Shown: positions 57,626-64,000 of the stretch, piece by piece
Layout: each line of letters starts with the position of its first letter
How positions within the stretch are numbered: position 1 is the stretch's first letter
Source: Paractinoplanes brasiliensis
GTDB taxonomy: Bacteria; Actinomycetota; Actinomycetes; Mycobacteriales; Micromonosporaceae
DNA length: 64,000 bases
Reading direction: 5' to 3'
NCBI RefSeq assembly: GCF_004362215.1
Contig: NZ_SNWR01000001.1
Coordinates: forward strand, 5,438,001 to 5,502,000
Notes under the pieces: model-generated
Seen by the model: only the letters and a program-made list of their open reading frames with translations
The model's database searches: none
Told to the model about the DNA's origin: nothing
Position numbers and translations under genes: made by a program

Positions 57626-58234
57626 ATGGGTAACGCTTTCCTGCGGTGGCGGGAGCCGGCCGTCCGGCTCCTGTCGCGTGCCGTTCCCGGTGACGTGCTG
57701 TGGTTTGTGGACACCCGGGAACCCGTGTTCGCGTTGACGTTCGATGACGGGCCGCATCCGGAGACGACGCCGGGGTTGCTCGATGTGTTGCGCGAGCACG
57801 GAGCGAAGGCCACCTTCTTTCTGATCGGCGAGCGTGTGCGGACGCATCCCGGGCTGGTCGAGCGGATCGCCGCCGAGGGGCATGAGCTGGGGAACCACCT
57901 GATGCGGGACGAGCGGTCGGTGCTGGCGCCCGATGAGCGGTTCGCGCGGGAGCTGGCCGAGACGAGCGCCTTGCTCAGCCCGTACGGGGAAATCAGGTGG
58001 TTTCGCCCGGGGGCCGGGTTCTTCACGCCGCGCATGCTGCGGACCGCGGGCGAGCAGGGGTTGCGGGCGGTGCTGGGGACTGTGGTGACGGCGGACAAGG
58101 ACGAGATCCGGCCGGGGTCGATCGTGGTGCTGCACGAGGGCACGAGCGAACGCCGCGGAGTGGTGGCGGCCACCGACGAGTTGCTCACCGCGGTCGATCT
58201 GCGCGCCGTGACCGTGTCGGTCCTGGTCGACTGA
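57626..58234 (+). CDS. Polysaccharide deacetylase (NodB-like)
   Basis: 202 residues without a signal peptide. NodB motif 1 is TFDDGP, with the general base Asp and a metal Asp. Motif 2 should be H-S/T-x-x-H but reads HLMRD, so the second metal His is replaced by Asp. Motif 3 is FRPGAGFF and the late His is in VVLHEG. It probably deacetylates a cell-wall or small glycan substrate, but the altered metal site leaves activity uncertain. An ATG at 57619 is out of frame. Confidence 0.85.
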   Translation: MGNAFLRWREPAVRLLSRAVPGDVLWFVDTREPVFALTFDDGPHPETTPGLLDVLREHGAKATFFLIGERVRTHPGLVERIAAEGHELGNHLMRDERSVLAPDERFARELAETSALLSPYGEIRWFRPGAGFFTPRMLRTAGEQGLRAVLGTVVTADKDEIRPGSIVVLHEGTSERRGVVAATDELLTAVDLRAVTVSVLVD

Positions 58235-58236
58235 GT

Positions 58237-59154
58237 GTGGCTTCCCCGGCCGGGCGGAGTTACCGTGGCCGCATAGATGCCTTGTTCCCGGCCGGCGAAG
58301 CGGTGGCTGAGGTCTACCGCGACCTCCGCCTGGCGTCCGAGCTGCGGAGAGTTTTGCGGCACACCGCGCGGCTGACCGGGTCGGCGGCGGGCAGCGTGTC
58401 GCTGGTCGACGCCGGGGCGGGGCGGTACACCAAGGCTGCCGAGTACGGGGCGTTGTGCCGGCTCGGCGACACGTTTCCGCTGGACGAGGGGGCGACCGGG
58501 TGGGCCTTCAGCCGGCGGCGGCCGGTGGTCATTGCCGAGTACGGGCGGTTGCGAGCGGGGCATCTGGCCGGGTCCGATCCGGTGCGGCGGGGGCCTGCCG
58601 CGGCGGTGCCGATCTGGTGGCGCGGGGATGTGATCGCGGTCAGCGTGACGTTCGCGCCGCGGGCCGGGCTGTTCACTGCGCGTGAGATCGACGACCTCGA
58701 GATCCTGACGCAGACGATGGCGGCGGCGATCGTGCGGCCCGACGGGCTTCCCGGCGGAGAGATCGAGCCGCTGATCGCCACCGAGCCGTCGTCGCCTGCG
58801 GGCCGGCGGTCGCCAGCGCGTCCACGCGGAGCACGCGTGCCGACCGGGGACGAGCCGAAGCTGCCGGCGATGAGCGAGGACCCGGCGTCGACGAGGCGCA
58901 GGGGCCTGCCGTTGACAGGGCGTGAGGGCCCGGCGCTGACCGTCCGTGAGGCTGATGTCCTGGGGCTCATGCGCACCGGGCTCACCTATCGTGAGATCGC
59001 GGTCCGGCTCGGGCTCTCACCCAAGACCGTCGAGAAACACGTCGGCGCGATCATGCGGAAGACCGGCACGTCGAACCGGACCGAGGCGGTCGTGACGGCC
59101 CTCGACCAGGGCTGGCTGGGCCTGGGGGAAACACCCCATACCGCGTACGGATGA
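58237..59154 (+). CDS. GAF-domain LuxR-type regulator
   Basis: 305 residues. A GAF-type sensor (~20-165: LRRVLRHTARLTGSAAGSVSLVDA, then GATGWAFSRRRPVVI) is joined by a disordered Pro/Arg-rich linker to a LuxR HTH (TVREADVLGLMRTGLTYREIAVRLGLSPKTVEKHVGAIM). The GTG at 58237 is the first in-frame start after the previous stop; a later start is possible. The aldolase operon begins 20 bp downstream and may be its target. Confidence 0.85.
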   Translation: MASPAGRSYRGRIDALFPAGEAVAEVYRDLRLASELRRVLRHTARLTGSAAGSVSLVDAGAGRYTKAAEYGALCRLGDTFPLDEGATGWAFSRRRPVVIAEYGRLRAGHLAGSDPVRRGPAAAVPIWWRGDVIAVSVTFAPRAGLFTAREIDDLEILTQTMAAAIVRPDGLPGGEIEPLIATEPSSPAGRRSPARPRGARVPTGDEPKLPAMSEDPASTRRRGLPLTGREGPALTVREADVLGLMRTGLTYREIAVRLGLSPKTVEKHVGAIMRKTGTSNRTEAVVTALDQGWLGLGETPHTAYG

Positions 59155-59173
59155 TCGCGGTTTCACTTGTCGC

Positions 59174-60034
59174 ATGCCCGTCGTGTCCATGAAGGAGATC
59201 CTCGACCGTGCGCTCGCCGGCCGGTACGGGGTGGCCGCCTTCAACATCGTCAACGACCTGAGCATCGAGGCCGTCCTGGCGGCGGCCGTCGAGGAACGGG
59301 CCCCGGTCATCCTGCAAACTTCCGTCAAGACCGTGAAACAGTACGGAACTTCGCAGCTCAAGGGCATTTTCGACGCCCTCGTACGCGACGTCGACGTGCC
59401 GGTCACTTTGCACCTGGACCACTGCCCCGACCGTACGGTGATCTCGGACTGTCTTGCCGAAGGCTGGAACTCGGTGCTGTTCGACGCTCACGAGCTGGCC
59501 GTCGCCGACAACCTCGAGCAGACGACCGAGGTGGTGGCGGAGGCGCGGAAGCACGGCGCCCACGTCGAGGGCGAGATCGAGGGCATCCAAGGGGTCGAGG
59601 ACGACCTGGGCTCGGACGAGGCCTCGAAGATCCAGTCGCTGGAGGTTGCCGTCGACTTCATCAAGCGTACGGGGGTGGATTGTTTCGCCCCGGCCATCGG
59701 CAACGCGCACGGGCAGTACAAGCAGGCGCCCACGCTGAACGCGCAGCGGGTGAGTGACCTGGTGGCGGCGACCGGCATCCCGATGGCCCTGCACGGCGGC
59801 ACCGGCCTGGCCGACGAGCAGTTCACCGACCTCATCACCCGCGGCTGCGCCAAGGTCAACATCTCGACGGCGCTCAAGGAGAGCTACCTGCGGTCGAGCC
59901 TCGAGTCGCTGCGCGCGGCCGAGCAGAAGAGCAAGTGGGACCCGCCGACGCTGTTCCGGGAGCAGCGGACGGCCGTGGCCGACATGGCCAGGCGGCACAT
60001 CCGGCTCTTCGGGGGATCGGGGAAGGCCTGGTGA
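59174..60034 (+). CDS. Class II ketose-bisphosphate aldolase
   Basis: 286 residues, the usual size. Zinc-site and active-site blocks are visible: TLHLDHCPD, HVEGEIEGIQG, APAIGNAHGQYK, and ALHGGTGLADEQF. It cleaves a ketose 1-phosphate or bisphosphate into dihydroxyacetone phosphate and an aldehyde; fructose-, tagatose- or another sugar specificity cannot be read from sequence. It overlaps the HAD gene (GTGA), and all four genes of this operon are coupled. Confidence 0.93.
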   Translation: MPVVSMKEILDRALAGRYGVAAFNIVNDLSIEAVLAAAVEERAPVILQTSVKTVKQYGTSQLKGIFDALVRDVDVPVTLHLDHCPDRTVISDCLAEGWNSVLFDAHELAVADNLEQTTEVVAEARKHGAHVEGEIEGIQGVEDDLGSDEASKIQSLEVAVDFIKRTGVDCFAPAIGNAHGQYKQAPTLNAQRVSDLVAATGIPMALHGGTGLADEQFTDLITRGCAKVNISTALKESYLRSSLESLRAAEQKSKWDPPTLFREQRTAVADMARRHIRLFGGSGKAW

Positions 60035-60789
60035 CCGCGCTGATCTTCGACTGCGACGGTGTGCTGGCCGACACCGAACGCCACGGCCACCTGCCCGCCT
60101 TCAACGCCACCTTCGAGCGCTTCGGGCTGCCGGTGCGCTGGACCGAGCAGGAGTACGGCGAAAAGCTGAAGATCGGCGGGGGCAAGGAACGGATGGCGAG
60201 CCTGTTCGCCGACCCGGCCTTCGCCGCGGCGGTGGGAGATGCCGACCGTACGGAACTGCTGCTCACCTGGCACAAGGCGAAGACGGCCGCGTTCAAGCAG
60301 CTCGTCGCGGACGGACGTGTCCCGCCGCGGCCGGGCATCGCGCGGATCGTCCACGCCGCCCTCGACGCCGGCTGGACGGTGGCCGTCGCGTCGACCTCGG
60401 CCGAGGAATCGGTGCGGGCGGTGCTGGAAACGGCGGTCGGCCCCACCACGATCCCGGTCTTCGCCGGCGACGTGGTCCCGGCCAAGAAACCCGACCCGGC
60501 CATCTATGCCCTGACCGTCGAGCGGCTCGGGCTGGACCGCGCGGACACGCTGGTGGTCGAGGACTCGCGCAACGGGCTGCTGGCCGCGACCGGCGCCGGG
60601 CTGCGCTGCCTGGTCACCGTCAACGACTACACCCGCGACGAGAACTTCGACGAGGCGGTGCTGGTCGTCTCCGAACTGGGCGACCCCGGCCGGCCGCCGA
60701 TCGAGGTGCTGGCCAACCGCGGCGCCGCCCGGCCCGGCGACTATCTGACACTCGACGACCTGCGTGCCTGTCTGGAGGAGCCCCGATGA
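60031..60789 (+). CDS. HAD-superfamily phosphatase (CbbY/Gph-like)
   Basis: 252 residues from a GTG. Motif I is FDCDGVLADTE, motif II lies in VAVASTSAEESV, the motif III Lys is in AKKPDPAIY and motif IV is VVEDSRNG, the order of subfamily I HAD hydrolases. It probably dephosphorylates or isomerises a sugar phosphate made or used by the aldolase. It overlaps both neighbours by 4 bp. Confidence 0.93.
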   Translation: MTALIFDCDGVLADTERHGHLPAFNATFERFGLPVRWTEQEYGEKLKIGGGKERMASLFADPAFAAAVGDADRTELLLTWHKAKTAAFKQLVADGRVPPRPGIARIVHAALDAGWTVAVASTSAEESVRAVLETAVGPTTIPVFAGDVVPAKKPDPAIYALTVERLGLDRADTLVVEDSRNGLLAATGAGLRCLVTVNDYTRDENFDEAVLVVSELGDPGRPPIEVLANRGAARPGDYLTLDDLRACLEEPR

Positions 60790-61400
60790 GCCTGGCGAGC
60801 ACGGAACTGGTGGTCCGCACCATCGCCGAGACCGCGATCGAGAACGAGAAGTACTTCGGCGACCTGGACTCGGTCGTCGGCGACGGCGACTTCGGGTACT
60901 CGCTGGCCCGCGGGTTCGAGAAGCTGCTGGAGGGCTGGGACGAGCTGGACCGCAGCAACCCGGGGACCTTCCTCAAACGTACGGGGATGGTCATCGCCTC
61001 GCGGATCGGCGGCACCTCGGGACCGTTGTGGGGCACGGCGTTCATCCGGGCCGGCGGCGCCGCGGGAGACTCGGCCGAACTCACGAACGACCAGGTCGTC
61101 GCGATGCTGCGCGCCGCGATCGAGGGCATCAAGGCACGCGGGCAGTCCGACGTGGGCGACAAGACGCTGCTGGACGCGCTGGTGCCGTTCACCGACGCTC
61201 TGTCGGGAGGTTCTTTGGCGCAGGCCGCGGCGGTGGCGCGCAAGGCGGCCGACGCCACCGGCGAGATGGTCGCCAAGCGGGGACGTGCTGCGTACACCGG
61301 CGAACGCAGCAGGGGATCGGTCGACGCCGGAGCGATGGCCGTGGCGGTCATCGCCGAACGGATCAGCGAGACCTGGCCTGGAAAAGGAGCGGCGTCGTGA
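60786..61400 (+). CDS. dhaL: DhaL-type dihydroxyacetone kinase ADP/ATP-binding subunit
   Basis: 204 residues. The N-terminal DLDSVVGDGDFGYSLARGF carries the Asp cluster that coordinates Mg and nucleotide, and GGTSGPLWGTAFIRAG, GDKTLLDALVPF and GERSRGSVDAGAMA are the nucleotide-site loops of DhaL. With DhaK it transfers phosphate to dihydroxyacetone or a related triose/tetrulose. The phosphoryl donor is uncertain because no DhaM-like gene is visible. Confidence 0.93.
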   Translation: MSLASTELVVRTIAETAIENEKYFGDLDSVVGDGDFGYSLARGFEKLLEGWDELDRSNPGTFLKRTGMVIASRIGGTSGPLWGTAFIRAGGAAGDSAELTNDQVVAMLRAAIEGIKARGQSDVGDKTLLDALVPFTDALSGGSLAQAAAVARKAADATGEMVAKRGRAAYTGERSRGSVDAGAMAVAVIAERISETWPGKGAAS

Positions 61401-62392
61401 AAAAGTTCGTCAACGATCCCAAGAGTTTCGTACCGGAGATGCTCGAGGGGATCGCCCTCGCCAACCCGGACACCCTCAAATACGTCCCCGCCTACAACCT
61501 GATCATGCGGGCCGGCGCGCCCGACCAGAACAAGGTCTCGATCGTGCAGGGCTCCGGTTCCGGGCACGAACCCGCGCACGTGATGGTGGTGGGCAAGGGC
61601 ATGCTCGACGCGGCCTGCCCCGGCGACGTGTTCGCGGCCCCGCCGATGGACTACGTCTACGAGACGGCGAAACTGCTCGCCTCCCCCAAGGGCGTCCTGC
61701 TGCTGGTCAACAACTACACCGGCGACCGGATGGCGTTCGACATGGGCAAGGAGATGGCCGACGCCGACGGGATCCGGTGCGAGATCCTGACCGTCAACGA
61801 CGACGTCGCCGTGCAGGACTCGCTCTACACGGTCGGCCGGCGTGGCGTGGCCGGCAACTTCTTCGTCATCAAGGCGGTCGGGGCGGCCTCCGAGCAGGGC
61901 GCCGACCTCGACGAGCTGCTCCGCATCGGCCGCAAGGTCAACGACGTCACCCGTACGATGGGGGTCGCGCTCACCGCGTGCACGCCACCGGCCAAGGGGT
62001 CCCCGCTGTTCGAACTGGGCGCTGACGAGATGGAGTTCGGCGTCGGCATCCACGGCGAACCCGGCCGCGAGCGCCGCCCGCTGGCCTCGGCCGACCAGAT
62101 CGTCGACGACCTGCTCGACGCCGTGGTGCCCGACCTGCCGTACGCCTCCGGCGACCGCGTCGCCCTGATGATCAACGGGCTGGGCGGCACGCCGATCAGC
62201 GAGCTCTACATCCTGTACCGGCGGGCCCACCAGCGCCTGGCCGCCCAGGGCATCACGGTCGGCCGCAGCTACGTCGGCGAGTACTGCACCTCCCTCGACA
62301 TGGCGGGCGCGTCGCTGACCCTGGTCCGCCTCGACGACGAGATCGAGGGCCTTCTCACCGCACCGGCGGAGGCCGCCGTACGGGTGTTCTGA
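61397..62392 (+). CDS. dhaK: DhaK-type dihydroxyacetone kinase substrate-binding subunit
   Basis: 331 residues from a GTG overlapping dhaL. VSIVQGSGSGHEPAHVMVVGKGML forms the substrate loop, and His219 in FGVGIHGEPG is the residue that binds the carbonyl of dihydroxyacetone covalently in E. coli DhaK (His218). LLLVNNYTGDRMAFDMG is also conserved. The order L then K, after an aldolase and a phosphatase, suggests a degradation route ending in DHAP. The kinase may act on a sugar other than dihydroxyacetone. Confidence 0.94.
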   Translation: MKKFVNDPKSFVPEMLEGIALANPDTLKYVPAYNLIMRAGAPDQNKVSIVQGSGSGHEPAHVMVVGKGMLDAACPGDVFAAPPMDYVYETAKLLASPKGVLLLVNNYTGDRMAFDMGKEMADADGIRCEILTVNDDVAVQDSLYTVGRRGVAGNFFVIKAVGAASEQGADLDELLRIGRKVNDVTRTMGVALTACTPPAKGSPLFELGADEMEFGVGIHGEPGRERRPLASADQIVDDLLDAVVPDLPYASGDRVALMINGLGGTPISELYILYRRAHQRLAAQGITVGRSYVGEYCTSLDMAGASLTLVRLDDEIEGLLTAPAEAAVRVF

Positions 62393-62530
62393 CGGCAGTG
62401 CCAGCCGGCGGAGGGGTCTGCTGGGACAACATCACGGGGTAGTTCGTCCGGTGTCCGACCCGGGACTTCCGCCGTCCGGGCCGGTCCCGGCAGACTGAGC
62501 GGATCAGTCGGCCGTCCCGGGGGAGGCTCC

Positions 62531-63259
62531 GTGAGCTCGGAACCACGCGCGACAGAACGTCGGCGTGCGCAACGCATCGCTCGCTACGACGAACTGAGGG
62601 CCGAGCGACCCGACCTGTTCATCAACCCGCCGGGGGCACCCTTCGAGATCTTGTTCGACGCCGAGAGCCAGACCACGGTCGCCGACGAGTGCGCAGCCCG
62701 GCTGCGGGCGGAGGGCAAACCGGAGGAGTACGGCGACATCGGTGTGATCTACGAGGACTCGTACGTGATCGCCCTGCGCGACGCCGTGCGCAAACGCGAC
62801 GGTCGGTTGGGTCCCTACATCCGGGTGCTACCGCTCGTCAACGCGGCGGGGGCGGCGATCCTGCCGCTGCTGCCGGACGGCCGGGCCGTTCTGACCCGGC
62901 ATTTTCGCCACGGCTTGCGCGACTGGCAGTGGGAGATTCCGCGTGGCTTCGCCGACCCCGGGGAGGACGGAGCGGCGACGGCCGGACGGGAGCTGAGCGA
63001 GGAGCTCGGCGTCCTGGTCGGCGGGGTGGAACTGCTCGGGCGGATGACCCTCGACGACGGCTTCGACGAGATCTACCTGGCCCGGCTGGACAGCACGGAG
63101 ATGCCCGTGGACAGCACGTCGGAGGCGTTCGTCGAGGGTATCGACGGTATTCAGCTGGTCACACGAGAGGAAGTGGAGAAGATGGTCGTCTCCGGTGAGC
63201 TGACCGACTCGTACACGCTGGCGGCCTTCGCCATGGCCGTGGCGCGAGGTGTCTGGTGA
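62531..63259 (+). CDS. Nudix hydrolase
   Basis: 242 residues from a GTG after GGGGGAGG. The Nudix box at ~141-163 (start GFADPGEDGAATAG, then RELSEELGV) fits G-x5-E-x7-REUxEExGU exactly. It resembles ADP-ribose-type Nudix enzymes that hydrolyse nucleoside diphosphate derivatives. About 130 residues precede the core and are poorly conserved. The stop overlaps a second Nudix gene (GTGA). Confidence 0.9.
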   Translation: MSSEPRATERRRAQRIARYDELRAERPDLFINPPGAPFEILFDAESQTTVADECAARLRAEGKPEEYGDIGVIYEDSYVIALRDAVRKRDGRLGPYIRVLPLVNAAGAAILPLLPDGRAVLTRHFRHGLRDWQWEIPRGFADPGEDGAATAGRELSEELGVLVGGVELLGRMTLDDGFDEIYLARLDSTEMPVDSTSEAFVEGIDGIQLVTREEVEKMVVSGELTDSYTLAAFAMAVARGVW

Positions 63260-63819
63260 CCCTCGAAGTGCCGTCCTCTCTGCCGCGCACCCGCCGGACC
63301 GCCGAGCACAAGGTATTCCAGAACGAATTCATCGCCGTCTACAACGACGACGTCTTGATCGCCGGGGCCTTCCCGGCCCAGTTTCTGAGGATCGTCGAAC
63401 GTGAGGGCAAGCCCGGCGCCGCCGTGCTGGCCCGGTGCCGTGGCCAGTACGCACTCGTGCTCAACGACCGCTATCCGACGGGCGACTGGGAATGGGGCAT
63501 TCCCCGGGGTTTCGCCCACTCCGGCGACCCCGAGCACACGGCGCGTGAAGAGCTGGCGGAGGAACTCGGTGGGCTGCCGCGCGAGTTGGTGCCGCTGGGC
63601 ATCGTGACACCCAACTCCGGCCTGCTGGCGGCCCGGGTGCACCTGTACCTGGCCGAGTTCGACGCCGAGGTGGCCGCGCCGGTGGACTCGGCCGAGATCG
63701 CGATGGTGCGCTGGATCGGTCTGCCCGAGCTCTACGCGGAGATCGTCGACGGCCGGATCACCGACGCCTTCACCCTGTCCGCGCTTACTCAGGCCACGGC
63801 TCGCGGGCTGCTCGGCTGA
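63256..63819 (+). CDS. Nudix hydrolase with a shortened Nudix box
   Basis: 187 residues from a GTG. The ADP-ribose-type scaffold is seen (VFQNEFIAVYNDDVLI, PTGDWEWGIPRGF). The box GFAHSGDPEHTAREELAEELGG is one residue shorter than the consensus and the Arg of REUxEE is displaced, though three Glu that bind metal remain. It forms a coupled pair with the preceding Nudix gene; a heteromeric enzyme or an altered substrate is possible. Confidence 0.85.
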   Translation: MTLEVPSSLPRTRRTAEHKVFQNEFIAVYNDDVLIAGAFPAQFLRIVEREGKPGAAVLARCRGQYALVLNDRYPTGDWEWGIPRGFAHSGDPEHTAREELAEELGGLPRELVPLGIVTPNSGLLAARVHLYLAEFDAEVAAPVDSAEIAMVRWIGLPELYAEIVDGRITDAFTLSALTQATARGLLG

Positions 63820-63886
63820 GGCCCGGCAGTCGGATCCCCGACGCGTAGGTGCGCGTGATGCGTCCGGTCCACTACAGTGCGCGACT

Positions 63887-64000
63887 GTGGTGATCGTCGG
63901 CGGAGTCGCCTTCGGACTCGTGGCCGGCTGGTGGCTGCTCGCCGCGGGCCGGCCCTCGGCCGTGGTGGTGGCGATGGTCGCGCTGTTGATCACCGCCGTG
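63887..64000 (+). CDS. Membrane protein, N-terminal part (cut by window edge)
   Basis: 38 codons from a GTG to the window edge, with two hydrophobic segments (VVIVGGVAFGLVAGWWLLAA and VVVAMVALLITAV). TACAGT (63873-63878) sits 8 nt before the GTG, so a leaderless message is possible. Nothing more can be said about function. Confidence 0.55.
   Translation, partial: MVIVGGVAFGLVAGWWLLAAGRPSAVVVAMVALLITAV

Overview
This is a 64 kb chromosomal window from a high-GC actinomycete, most likely a motile, sporulating member of the Micromonosporaceae such as Actinoplanes. That placement is inference. It rests on very GC-rich coding DNA with frequent GTG starts and ATGA/GTGA overlaps, an SsgB-type sporulation protein (3.2-3.6 kb), a methyl-accepting chemotaxis protein (45.8-47.4 kb), secreted xylan-degrading enzymes and an AfsR-type regulator. 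No phage, insertion sequence, CRISPR array or rRNA operon was seen. One tRNA-Val(CAC) lies at 4.3 kb.

Left arm (0-7 kb): a partial TPR protein, a TcmP-like protein, a DUF4236 protein, Rrf2 and AraC regulators, an SsgB-like protein, a PGPGW membrane protein, the tRNA, a VOC-fold protein, and a TetR-SDR pair with a strong palindromic operator.

Core (7.2-30.2 kb): a compact secondary-lipid locus. A flavodoxin and a PfaD-type flavoprotein are translationally coupled on the minus strand. Divergent from them runs a plus-strand operon: EtfB, EtfA, a membrane EtfD-like Fe-S protein, an acyl-CoA dehydrogenase, a 2643-residue PUFA-synthase-like megaenzyme (KS-AT-KS-ACP-ACP-KR-DH) and a 1847-residue eukaryote-like acyl-CoA carboxylase. 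Convergent with it are a glycerol-3-phosphate dehydrogenase and a phosphopantetheinyl transferase. The set could make malonyl-CoA, build and reduce a long acyl chain, dehydrogenate it with electrons going to the quinone pool, and supply glycerol-3-phosphate. Both carrier domains have Thr where the phosphopantetheine-bearing Ser is expected, and they share a 210-bp exact repeat. This is the best candidate for an undescribed system.

Middle (30.4-41.1 kb): a Tat-exported PaoABC-like molybdenum hydroxylase whose catalytic subunit gene is separated from the other subunits and the XdhC maturation gene by an opposing XRE-family regulator. A secreted subtilase and a PHM-like copper monooxygenase lipoprotein follow.

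Right arm (41.2-64 kb): regulator/enzyme pairs (TetR-SDR, AraC-SnoaL, LysR-SnoaL), the chemoreceptor, a MerR-ABC exporter operon with a probable leaderless start, a xylanase-esterase operon with a palindrome downstream of its promoter, lipoproteins, an AfsR-like regulator, a polysaccharide deacetylase, a GAF-LuxR protein, an overlapping aldolase-HAD phosphatase-DhaL-DhaK operon, and two Nudix hydrolases. A membrane protein is cut by the right edge.
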